Assembly (NCBI GenBank): GCA_025924835.1
Contig: JAICHO010000008.1
Coordinates: 1 to 32,820 of the forward strand
Length of the DNA stretch: 32,820 nt
Direction: 5' to 3'
From: Candidatus Saccharimonadota bacterium
GTDB taxonomy: Bacteria; Patescibacteriota; Saccharimonadia; Saccharimonadales; JAICHO01
The notes beneath the pieces are model-generated. The model saw nothing but the letters and a program-made list of their open reading frames with translations. It had not been told where the DNA came from and made no database searches. Each line of letters opens with the position of its first letter. The stretch's first letter is position 1. Positions 14,888-21,367 of the stretch are shown here, piece by piece. Both the position numbers and the translations under genes were made by a program.

Positions 14888-16552
14888 TTAATGCGCTACG
14901 CTGGTTTTGACGGCCAATGACTCTTCTTTTTCCAGCTTGTGCAGATCAACATTTGGCAGCTGTGCGGCTAACAGAAACGCCAAAGCCGTAAAGCTCGCAG
15001 TAAATAACAGGGACTCCTTATTTGCCTTTACCGTACTGGCGTCCGATATTCTTTTAAGTTCTTTGGTTTCATTCGCCGTGAGTTCTTCTCCCTGCACCGG
15101 GATGCCAAATTCAATATTGGATGCCTGGCTTTTGGCGGCCATGGTCAAGGCCGGGCGATGTTCGTCGGAAATTGCTTTGCTCTTTTGGACGCCACCTACC
15201 AGGCCACTGCCTATTGAAGCGATGAGAATTGACCCGATTATCGCGGTGCCAAATGATGAACCTATCTGCCGCAAGGTGTTATTAACGCCAGACGCTTCGC
15301 CGGATTCGTTAACCGAAACGGCTGACAAAGTTATATTGCTGAGTTGTGAAAAACTCAGTCCGACGCCCATCCCATATACCAGAAGTGGCAGTATAAGCTG
15401 TGCCGGACCAGCTGTGACGCTAAACGCCTGCCGCAATATCAGCAGCGCGAATACGTTTATAAATAACCCTACCTGCACAATATGCTTGGGCCTGAAATGT
15501 TTGGCAAAGTAACCACCAGTGGGCGCCATTATAAACAAGCCGATTGACATAGGCAGTAAGGCATAGCCGGTATGCAATGCGTCTAACCCTCGTACGCCTT
15601 GCAAAAAGATAGGGAGACCAAAAATGATTCCCACTTGGCCGGTAGACATAATTGCTGTCAGCAGCGCGCCGCTGGTAAATTGTTTGTTGGCAAAAATCTT
15701 CATGGATACCAGTGGTGTCTTGCGCTTGGCGACCATACGCTGCTCCCACAAGAAGAATCCAAAAAGCAGCAATATACCTGCCACTATCGCAAACGGCACT
15801 ATAGAAATACTGCCAAGTTTTATGCTATGGCCCGCAAACGAGAATACGCCCTTAGCTTGCCACCACCCATATGCGGCACTTTCAATCAGCCCAAAAACGA
15901 TACCCACCAAACCACTTGCGGATAGCAATACACCCAGCCAGTCGATGGTTGGTTTTTCTTCTTTATCGTGTGATTCCTTAATCAGTATAGAACCTAATAA
16001 GAGCAGGGCAGCTACAAAAACATTTATTCTAAAGCCCCAGCGCCAGCTGTAATGGCTGGTTAAATAACCACCGACCACCGGCCCGATGGCGGAACCTGCT
16101 GCTGCCATGCCCCCCCACACCCCGAGCGCCAGCGCCCGATCTCGTCCTCGATAGTTCGTTACGAGTAATGAGGCGGTCGCCGGCATCATAAGTGCCGCAC
16201 CGACTCCTTCAATTATCGATTCCCCAATTATCAACATCCCGACACCGTGGCTAACAGACGCGATAAACGAACCAGTTGCAAAAATAACAGCCCCGACCAT
16301 AAACATCCGTTTACGACCAAATAAATCGCCGAAGCGGCCGCCGGTAATTGTTAAGGCGGCCAACGTGAGCGCATAAGCTGTTATGACCCATTGCAAGCTT
16401 TGAATATTGGTATGTAGGTCACGTACTATAGTACCCAATGAGACATTCAGAAGTGTGGTGTCTAACACGATAATAATAACGGCCAAACCCATAACTACTA
16501 ATGGTGCCCACTTTTTTAGACCAGAATCTGATTTTTCTGTTATCTTAGACAT
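14888..16552 (-). CDS. MFS drug efflux transporter, DHA2 (EmrB/QacA-like) family
   Basis: A 554-aa transporter with about 14 membrane helices, the DHA2 family arrangement. Motif D1-like LDTTLLNVSLGTIVRDL is in helix 1. QWVITAYALTLAAL and motif A, GGRFGDLFGRKRMF, follow. Helix 5 carries the antiporter motif GGMAAAGSAIGPVVGG. It probably exports cationic or hydrophobic toxic compounds using the proton gradient. AGGAG is found about nine bases before the start. Its first bases overlap the end of the MarR gene by eight nt, so the two form an operon and the MarR protein most likely controls it. Confidence 0.92.
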   Translation of the reverse strand: MSKITEKSDSGLKKWAPLVVMGLAVIIIVLDTTLLNVSLGTIVRDLHTNIQSLQWVITAYALTLAALTITGGRFGDLFGRKRMFMVGAVIFATGSFIASVSHGVGMLIIGESIIEGVGAALMMPATASLLVTNYRGRDRALALGVWGGMAAAGSAIGPVVGGYLTSHYSWRWGFRINVFVAALLLLGSILIKESHDKEEKPTIDWLGVLLSASGLVGIVFGLIESAAYGWWQAKGVFSFAGHSIKLGSISIVPFAIVAGILLLFGFFLWEQRMVAKRKTPLVSMKIFANKQFTSGALLTAIMSTGQVGIIFGLPIFLQGVRGLDALHTGYALLPMSIGLFIMAPTGGYFAKHFRPKHIVQVGLFINVFALLILRQAFSVTAGPAQLILPLLVYGMGVGLSFSQLSNITLSAVSVNESGEASGVNNTLRQIGSSFGTAIIGSILIASIGSGLVGGVQKSKAISDEHRPALTMAAKSQASNIEFGIPVQGEELTANETKELKRISDASTVKANKESLLFTASFTALAFLLAAQLPNVDLHKLEKEESLAVKTSVAH

Positions 16553-16994
16553 GTTTCTTTTCTCCTATTTTTGTGAGTTTGTCGTTAATTTTTCCCGCTG
16601 TACGGACAAAAATTTCTAATTCTTCATCGCTGATGTCGCTACTTATGGTCTCCATGAGTGTCAACCTTTCGCGCTCAAGTTTCTTAATAAGTTCCATACC
16701 TTTACCAGATAGTTTTATCCTAACGGTTCGCCGGTCATTGGGGTCAGGGTTCCTTATTACCAGTCCGGCTTGTACTAATGCCTCAATATGCTGCGTCGCA
16801 GCACCCGAAGTTACATGCAACGCAGCCGCTAGTTGTTTAACGCTAATTGTTTTGTGAATAGCAACACTAATTAAAGCGGCTTTTTGTCCGAAGGGGATAG
16901 TGCTTATAGCGCTAGGCGGCCGTTGCAGCATGACTTTATATATACCCTGGAAGCTCTCAAGCAATTTACGAGATAAGTCTTTGCGATTCGTCAT
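16545..16994 (-). CDS. MarR-family transcriptional regulator
   Basis: A 149-aa winged-helix repressor. The recognition region reads TISVKQLAAALHVTSGAATQHIEALVQAGLVIRNPDPNDRRTVRIKLS in overlapping short motifs: the AAALHVTSGAATQHIEAL helix-turn-helix, then the DPNDRRTVRI wing with its conserved D-x-R-R. Helices at both ends would form the dimer interface. It is first in an operon with the MFS exporter. A 19-bp palindrome sits on its own promoter, which indicates autorepression relieved by a ligand that the pump exports. No convincing Shine-Dalgarno is seen; the leader is about 10 nt. Confidence 0.93.
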   Translation of the reverse strand: MTNRKDLSRKLLESFQGIYKVMLQRPPSAISTIPFGQKAALISVAIHKTISVKQLAAALHVTSGAATQHIEALVQAGLVIRNPDPNDRRTVRIKLSGKGMELIKKLERERLTLMETISSDISDEELEIFVRTAGKINDKLTKIGEKKHV

Positions 16995-17009
16995 AGGTTA
17001 GGTACTTAA

Positions 17010-17039
17010 TATATTAGTTACTAATATAATTATTGTCAA
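17010..17039 (-). promoter_or_regulatory. marR-MFS promoter with overlapping MarR operator
   Basis: Minus strand: TTGACA (17039-17034), 17-nt spacer, TAATAT (17016-17011), close to consensus. The perfect palindrome TATATTAGTTACTAATATA (17010-17028) covers the -10 box and half the spacer, the classic position for a MarR dimer that blocks RNA polymerase. Confidence 0.8.
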
Positions 17040-17070
17040 CCTAGACTATAATGTAAACTAAATCCAGCGT

Positions 17071-17096
17071 AATAAAAAAGACTCCCGTGGGGAGTC
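17071..17096 (-). terminator. Intrinsic terminator of tRNA-His
   Basis: Minus strand stem GACTCCC / GGGAGTC (17096-17090 with 17086-17080), a 3-nt loop and then TTTTTTATT. A textbook hairpin plus U-tract, placed 17 nt after the tRNA. Confidence 0.9.
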
Positions 17097-17112
17097 CGGC
17101 TTATAAATTTCT

Positions 17113-17189
17113 TGGGGCGAACGATGGGGCTCGAACCCACGACATCCAGGACCACAACCTAGCGCTCTACCAACTGAGCTACGTCCGCC
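17113..17189 (-). tRNA. tRNA-His(GUG)
   Basis: Minus strand. Anticodon loop TTGTGGT has GTG at 34-36. The 5' end carries an extra G that pairs with C73, the G-1:C73 identity element of tRNA-His, followed by acceptor GCGGACG/CGTTCGC and T8-A9. CCA is encoded. The family and the -1 residue agree. Confidence 0.95.
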
Positions 17190-17211
17190 ACGAACTTTAA
17201 GAACAGGGGTG

Positions 17212-17217
17212 ATTATA
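17212..17217 (-). promoter_or_regulatory. -10 box of tRNA-His
   Basis: TATAAT on the minus strand followed by CACCCCTGTT, the same 17-base block as at tRNA-Pro(UGG). Start near 17205, leader about 16 nt. Confidence 0.6.
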
Positions 17218-17260
17218 CGTTTTAATCTTAAAAATATCAAACCCGTCTTTTTGATGTGCC

Positions 17261-17470
17261 CTAAAGGCTCTTTGTTTTTTTTGGACCCGGTTTAGAAAAA
17301 TAGAACAGATACGTCAGCTCCAAGATGCCGAAGGTATTTAATATCAGCAGAGCAATATACCAACCCTTTTGTTCGGCCTTGGCCGCGCGCCATAACGCCC
17401 AGCCTTTAAGTGGAGTGATAACTATAGCCATAATTACGGCCAGACGGATTAAGCGCGGATCGGCATACAT
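17261..17470 (-). CDS. DUF5652-like small membrane protein
   Basis: A 69-aa protein with two membrane helices (about 9-25 and 38-58) and a Lys-rich C-terminal tail. The segments GWALWRAAK and LNTFGILELTYLFYFSK match the DUF5652 pattern common in CPR bacteria. The domain resembles the phospholipase D N-terminal membrane segment; function unknown. TACAAT (17477-17482, minus strand) lies six bases before the ATG, so the mRNA is probably leaderless. Confidence 0.65.
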   Translation of the reverse strand: MYADPRLIRLAVIMAIVITPLKGWALWRAAKAEQKGWYIALLILNTFGILELTYLFYFSKPGPKKTKSL

Positions 17471-17476
17471 GGTTTT

Positions 17477-17482
17477 ATTGTA
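17477..17482 (-). promoter_or_regulatory. -10 box of the DUF5652 gene, leaderless
   Basis: TACAAT on the minus strand ends six bases before the ATG at 17470. No clear -35 and no Shine-Dalgarno. Confidence 0.45.
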
Positions 17483-17520
17483 GCTTAGTTTAAGATAATC
17501 AAAATAATTTGTGCTCCTGC

Positions 17521-18066
17521 TCAGGTTTTCTGACGCCGTAGTTTGTCGGCCAGGAGCTGAAGCGCCAGATAGCGGTGGCTTAGTTGGTTTTTTTCTTTTG
17601 TTGGCATCTCCGCCATAGTACGCGTATGGCCATCTGGCACGATAACCTTATCAAACCCCCAGCCAATTTTGCCACGTGGTGCTACTACCGTTCCATGCAG
17701 CACGCCCTTGACGATCTCTTGTTTTCCTCCGTCATAGTATCCCATGCAACAGATGATAGTGGCCCGATCGCCTGCTGATTTTGATAATTTAAACAGCGCG
17801 TCTTCACCTAATTTTTGTTCAAAGAATTTTATGAACGGGCCGGGCAAGCCATTGAGTGACTCCAGCTCGGCGGAAACATCATCTACCAGTACGGGACCGC
17901 CAACTCGCGCATAAGCCTCCTGCAACTTATGAGCAACTATTTCTCCTATGTCTAAGGTTTGAATTTCCGCAATATCCAATGCGAGATTCTTAATAGGGAA
18001 GGGCAAGATAGCTTGTGCTTCAGCCAGCTTGTGGGGATTAGCGGTTACAAACGTGATAGCGGTCAT
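17521..18066 (-). CDS. rdgB: RdgB/HAM1-family non-canonical purine NTP pyrophosphatase
   Basis: A house-cleaning enzyme that hydrolyses ITP, XTP and their deoxy forms to monophosphates, keeping them out of DNA and RNA. Family motifs in the 181 aa: FVTANPHKLAEAQ at the N-terminus (phosphate-binding T-x-N-x-x-K), LVDDVSAELESLNGLPGPFIKFF, GWGFDKVIVPDG, RTMAEM, and KNQLSHRYLAL with the SHR base-recognition motif. The usual E-D-[ST]-G is V-D-D-V-S, closer to archaeal and eukaryotic versions. It lies 39 bp downstream of the tRNA-Arg(UCU) gene on the same strand and may be read from the tRNA promoter. Confidence 0.88.
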   Translation of the reverse strand: MTAITFVTANPHKLAEAQAILPFPIKNLALDIAEIQTLDIGEIVAHKLQEAYARVGGPVLVDDVSAELESLNGLPGPFIKFFEQKLGEDALFKLSKSAGDRATIICCMGYYDGGKQEIVKGVLHGTVVAPRGKIGWGFDKVIVPDGHTRTMAEMPTKEKNQLSHRYLALQLLADKLRRQKT

Positions 18067-18104
18067 TAATTAAGATACCCTCTGATAGTACTAGTATAAG
18101 TTTG

Positions 18105-18181
18105 TGGTGCGCCTGGTAGGATTCGAACCTACGGCCTTAGGCTTAGAAGTCCTCTGCTCTATCCAGCTGAGCTACAGGCGC
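18105..18181 (-). tRNA. tRNA-Arg(UCU) with mismatched anticodon stem
   Basis: Minus strand: acceptor GCGCCTG/CAGGCGC, D stem GCTC/GAGC, loop CTTCTAA with TCT at 34-36, T arm GTAGG-TTCGAAT-CCTAC, discriminator A and encoded CCA. The anticodon stem reads GAGGA against GCCTA: the outer pair (27-43, G with A) and inner pair (31-39, A with G) do not match, leaving three canonical pairs. It lies 15 nt after tRNA-Gly and is co-transcribed with it. Confidence 0.85.
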
Positions 18182-18196
18182 ACATACACGTACACG

Positions 18197-18271
18197 TGGT
18201 GCGGGATGGGGTAGTCGAAACCCCATCTGAAGTTTGGAAAACTTCCATATTAACCGTTATACGAATCCCGC
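18197..18271 (-). tRNA. tRNA-Gly(UCC)
   Basis: Minus strand: acceptor GCGGGAT/ATCCCGC, anticodon stem GAAGT/ACTTC, loop TTTCCAA with TCC at 34-36, T arm GGGGT-TTCGACT-ACCCC, discriminator A and encoded CCA. First gene of a tRNA-Gly/tRNA-Arg(UCU) pair. Confidence 0.95.
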
Positions 18272-18286
18272 AGAATAACAGAGGCC

Positions 18287-18295
18287 ATTATAGCA
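18287..18295 (-). promoter_or_regulatory. Extended -10 promoter of the tRNA-Gly/tRNA-Arg pair
   Basis: TGC-TATAAT on the minus strand (18295 down to 18287), followed by GGCCTCTGTT. Start near 18280, about 8 nt before tRNA-Gly. Confidence 0.65.
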
Positions 18296-18331
18296 TTCTT
18301 TAGTGTTCTTGCAGCTTAGACACTAGTAACT

Positions 18332-18364
18332 ACAAAAATACCAGATTTAATTCGGCATTTTTGT
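18332..18364 (-). terminator. Hairpin between murA and the tRNA-Gly promoter
   Basis: ACAAAAATACC (18332-18342) pairs with GGCATTTTTGT (18354-18364) apart from one mismatch, with an 11-nt loop. Read on the minus strand it lies after murA and the structured element and before the tRNA promoter, so it is a likely terminator. It could also act on the other strand. Confidence 0.5.
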
Positions 18365-18373
18365 TTCCGTTTT

Positions 18374-18443
18374 GGGATAAGAGCAGCCAGAGAAAATGTT
18401 CCATTTTCCCTGAACGATGAGAAAAGCAGTCGTCTTTTCTCGT
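18374..18443. ncRNA. Two-hairpin repeated element, copy B
   Basis: Starts GGGATAAGAGCAGCC. Hairpin 1: CAG-A-GAAAATG, loop TTC, CATTTTC-C-CTG (18388-18412). A two-base spacer and CGATGAGAAAA follow. Hairpin 2: ATGAGAAAAG, a 7-nt loop, CTTTTCTCGT (18417-18443). The element touches the murA stop codon. Compared with copy A, pairs in hairpin 1 change on both sides, which preserves the fold. Orientation and function are unknown. Confidence 0.5.
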
Positions 18444-19963
18444 TATAGTTCATGCATAATAGTGATATGGGCGCCCAAACTATTAAGGCGCTCGGCTAGA
18501 TCCTCATAACCGCGGTTTATAGAATAGACATTTCTAAGGATGGATAACCCCGGCGCTGCCAGCATACCAATCAGCAGCAGCACGGCAGGTCTAAGAGCTG
18601 GCGGGCAAACAATATCCGCGGCGCTAAATTTGGTAGGGCCATCAATGTAAGCCCGGTGCGGATCTGCCAAAGTAACATTGGCATTTAGTTTGCGCAATTC
18701 TGTATAATACAGCGCCCGCTCTTCATATACCCAGTCATGGATAAGGGTACGTCCCTTGGCCACGGCAGCGATTGGAACAAAGTAAGGCAGGTTATCTATA
18801 TTTAGGCCGGGATAAGGTCGGGCATATATTTTTTCTTCTAATGCCACCAGGGTGCCATTATGTTTATAGATAGTTATATCCGCCAGATTTGTATAACCGT
18901 TTTCGGCTTTATAGTAAGGCGTTACGCTAAAGTTTAGCCGCATTTTCTTAAGCTTTAGCAGTTCAAGTTCCAAAAACTCAATTGGCGCTCGCTGTACGGT
19001 AATTTCCGAATTTGTAGTGACAGCAGCAGCGATAAAGGTCATGGCTTCAATCGGGTCTTCGCTGGGATAATACGTAACGTTTTTCTTGATGTCTTTTACG
19101 CCCTTGATTTTCAAAGTACTGGTGCCGATACCCTCCACCCGCACGCCCAGCTTTTTCAAAAAATAGCATAGGTCCTGAACCATGTAATTCGCACTGGCCA
19201 TTTTGATAACAATTTCTTCTTCAAACTTAGCGGCAGCCATCAGAACATTTTCCGTAGTAGTATCGCCGGATTCATACAATACGATTTGTGGCACGGAGTG
19301 TTTTTTGACGCTGACATGATAGTGCCCGCTTTTGGCTACAATATTGACGCCAAGCTCTTCCAGCGCAAAAAGGTGCGGCTGAACCGTGCGGTTGCCCAGC
19401 TTACAGCCTCCGGCGTATGGGATACGGAATTCATTGAACAGGTGCATGAGCGGGCCAAGCAACATCAAGACGCTGCGTGTTTTACGCGCCGCGCCGCTAT
19501 CCATGCTATCCATTTTTAGAACTGCTGGCGGCTTGATTTCCAGATCATTACCAGGCAGCCATTTAACCTGTACGCCAATACTGGTTAACACTTCAATCAG
19601 GCGGTTAACTTCCTCTATGCGGGGCATGCGCTTTAATTTGGTGGTGCCTTTATTGAGCAAGGAGGCCATCAATAAACATACGGCTGCGTTCTTAGACGTT
19701 TTAGTAGCCACGCTTCCGTGGAGTTCGTAACCGCCCTCTACCCGCAGATTAACGGCGCCACCACTAATACTGATAAGCGGTTTGTTAAGCACGTCACTAA
19801 TCCGTCCCAAAGTTTCCAGGCTTAGGTTTTGTTTGCCATGTTCAATTCTGTTTACGGCGCTTTGGCTGGTGCCTAGTTTACGGGCAAAAGAGGCTTGTGT
19901 AAGATTTCTCTCTTGTCGTATCTGGTAAATTAATTGTCCAATTTTCTCATTTGTTGTCTGCAT
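18443..19963 (-). CDS. murA: MurA (UDP-GlcNAc enolpyruvyl transferase) fused to an XRE-type HTH
   Basis: MurA catalyses the first committed step of peptidoglycan synthesis, moving enolpyruvate from PEP to UDP-GlcNAc. The 506-aa protein is longer than the usual ~420 because residues about 7-65 form an XRE/Cro helix-turn-helix (LTQASFARKLGTSQSAVNRIEHG). The MurA part starts near residue 70. It keeps SKNAA (substrate Lys/Asn), the catalytic Cys in AGGCKLGNR (Cys187, equivalent to Cys115 in E. coli) and a C-terminal NINRGYEDL-like motif (SINRGYEDLAERL). Both halves are in one uninterrupted frame. The HTH could make this a DNA-binding enzyme or sensor, or be a relic. It is transcribed divergently from glyA. 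Confidence 0.9.
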   Translation of the reverse strand: MQTTNEKIGQLIYQIRQERNLTQASFARKLGTSQSAVNRIEHGKQNLSLETLGRISDVLNKPLISISGGAVNLRVEGGYELHGSVATKTSKNAAVCLLMASLLNKGTTKLKRMPRIEEVNRLIEVLTSIGVQVKWLPGNDLEIKPPAVLKMDSMDSGAARKTRSVLMLLGPLMHLFNEFRIPYAGGCKLGNRTVQPHLFALEELGVNIVAKSGHYHVSVKKHSVPQIVLYESGDTTTENVLMAAAKFEEEIVIKMASANYMVQDLCYFLKKLGVRVEGIGTSTLKIKGVKDIKKNVTYYPSEDPIEAMTFIAAAVTTNSEITVQRAPIEFLELELLKLKKMRLNFSVTPYYKAENGYTNLADITIYKHNGTLVALEEKIYARPYPGLNIDNLPYFVPIAAVAKGRTLIHDWVYEERALYYTELRKLNANVTLADPHRAYIDGPTKFSAADIVCPPALRPAVLLLIGMLAAPGLSILRNVYSINRGYEDLAERLNSLGAHITIMHEL

Positions 19964-19972
19964 TGCCCGATT

Positions 19973-20000
19973 ATTATACCCCCCACGATATAAGTTTCAA
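19973..20000 (-). promoter_or_regulatory. murA promoter
   Basis: Minus strand TTGAAA (20000-19995), 16-nt spacer, perfect TATAAT (19978-19973). The ATG is nine bases after the -10, so the leader is two or three nt at most. Confidence 0.65.
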
Positions 20001-20028
20001 TACTTTTTTATCAAAACCAGAAACTTGG

Positions 20029-20034
20029 TAGAAT
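20029..20034 (+). promoter_or_regulatory. Probable -10 box of glyA
   Basis: TAGAAT ends six bases before 20041, where the transcript would begin with AUG-AUU-UAA, a two-codon ORF. No convincing -35. Confidence 0.35.
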
Positions 20035-20049
20035 AAAGGCATGATTTAA

Positions 20050-20094
20050 CTAAAAATACGCCCCCTTAACCGCCGCATAAAGTATTTTTAGGAG
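20050..20094 (+). promoter_or_regulatory. glyA leader hairpin reaching into the Shine-Dalgarno
   Basis: CTAAAAATAC (20050-20059) and its exact reverse complement GTATTTTTAG (20082-20091) enclose a 22-nt C-rich loop. The 3' arm takes in the first bases of the AGGAG ribosome-binding site (20090-20094), eight nt before the ATG. Folding could limit glyA translation. Confidence 0.5.
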
Positions 20095-20102
20095 TTGGAA
20101 TT

Positions 20103-21362
20103 ATGAAGGATAAAAAGATAGAAGAACTGATAGCTGCCGAAGTTAGACGGCAAAGTGACGGCCTGGAAATGATTCCCAGCGAAAACCACACCTCAGGTGA
20201 TGTGCTCCAGGCGCTTGGCTCACGGCTCACGGATAAGTATTCAGAGGGCTACCCCGGCATGCGTTATTACGGGGGTTGTGAGGTTGTGGATAAGGTGGAA
20301 AATCTAGCCCGAGAACGGGCTAAAACGCTTTTTGGGGTGACTCATGCCAATGTTCAAGGCTATTCTGGATCGCCAGCCAATCAGGCGATTTATTTTGCGT
20401 TGGTTAACCCAGGAGATACGGTTATGGGCTTGCACCTGTATTACGGCGGCCATATGACACATGGTTTAAAGGTTAACTTTTCTGGCGTTATGTATAACTC
20501 GGTGCAATACCATACAGGCAAGGACGGCTACCTTGACTATGAGGAAATGGCTGCCATGGCTCAAAAGGAGAAACCCAAGTTGCTCATGGTGGGCGCGACA
20601 GCTTACCCGCGCATTTTTGATTGGAAAAAATTGCGTGAAATCGCTGATATATGTGGCGCTTGGCTTGTCGCTGACATTTCACATATCGCCGGTTTGGTAG
20701 TGGCGGGTGCCCATCCCAGCCCAGTGGGCATCGCCGATGTCATTATGACCACCACACATAAAACCTTGCGTGGCCCGCGCGGTGCCCTGATTCTTTGTAA
20801 TGGCAACCCCTCAAATCCACTTAAAAAAGCAGAACGAACACCAGAAAACTTACCAACACTCATTGACCGGGCCATTATCCCGGGTTTGCAGGGCGGTCCG
20901 CACAACCATCAAACCGCTGCCATTGCAGTGGCCCTGCGCGAGGCGGCGACGCCGCAGTTTAAAGACTATGGCCAACAAATTGTCAAAAATGCCAAAACCC
21001 TGGCCGCGGGGCTTTCTGCCAAGGGCTATGATTTAGTAACCGGTGGCACTGACAATCACCTTTTGCTTATTGATTTAACCAATAAGCAAATCAGCGGCAA
21101 GGAAGCCGAAAAAGCACTGGGAAAAGCCGGAATTACGGTTAATAAGAACACAGTGCCATTTGACCCGAGGTCACCATTTGATCCTTCCGGTATCCGTTTG
21201 GGCACGCCGGCCCTGACTACTCGCGGCATGAAAGAAGATCAAATGCAGCAAATTGCTGGCTGGATTGACCAGGCAATTACTCATTATACGGACGAAAAGC
21301 TTTTGGGAAACTTGCGTGCGGAAATCAAAGAATTAGCAGCCTTGTTCCCATTACCGGCATAA
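20103..21362 (+). CDS. glyA: Serine hydroxymethyltransferase
   Basis: A PLP enzyme converting serine and tetrahydrofolate to glycine and 5,10-methylene-THF, the main one-carbon donor. The 419 aa are the normal length. Seen: MIPSENHTS, the KYSEGYPGMRYYGG loop, GYSGSPANQAIYFAL, ADISHIAGLVVAG, the Schiff-base lysine in TTTHKTLRGPRG (Lys220), and IRLGTPALTTRG. Some near-invariant spots are altered (SENF to SENH, MDLAHGGHLTHG to LHLYYGGHMTHG), probably a lineage trait. It has a ribosome-binding site AGGAG eight bases upstream and a structured leader. With folC and folA about 9 kb away it indicates an active folate cycle. It is convergent with murB, with five bases between stops. Confidence 0.97.
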   Translation: MKDKKIEELIAAEVRRQSDGLEMIPSENHTSGDVLQALGSRLTDKYSEGYPGMRYYGGCEVVDKVENLARERAKTLFGVTHANVQGYSGSPANQAIYFALVNPGDTVMGLHLYYGGHMTHGLKVNFSGVMYNSVQYHTGKDGYLDYEEMAAMAQKEKPKLLMVGATAYPRIFDWKKLREIADICGAWLVADISHIAGLVVAGAHPSPVGIADVIMTTTHKTLRGPRGALILCNGNPSNPLKKAERTPENLPTLIDRAIIPGLQGGPHNHQTAAIAVALREAATPQFKDYGQQIVKNAKTLAAGLSAKGYDLVTGGTDNHLLLIDLTNKQISGKEAEKALGKAGITVNKNTVPFDPRSPFDPSGIRLGTPALTTRGMKEDQMQQIAGWIDQAITHYTDEKLLGNLRAEIKELAALFPLPA

Positions 21363-21367
21363 AGTTG

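Noticed and set aside
15599-16052. Plus-strand ORFs within the MFS gene
   Set aside because: Shadows of a clear DHA2 transporter; no domain of their own.
17058-17240. 60-aa minus-strand ORF with SVGRALGCGPGCRGFEPHR
   Set aside because: A translation of tRNA-His and its flanks, not a gene.
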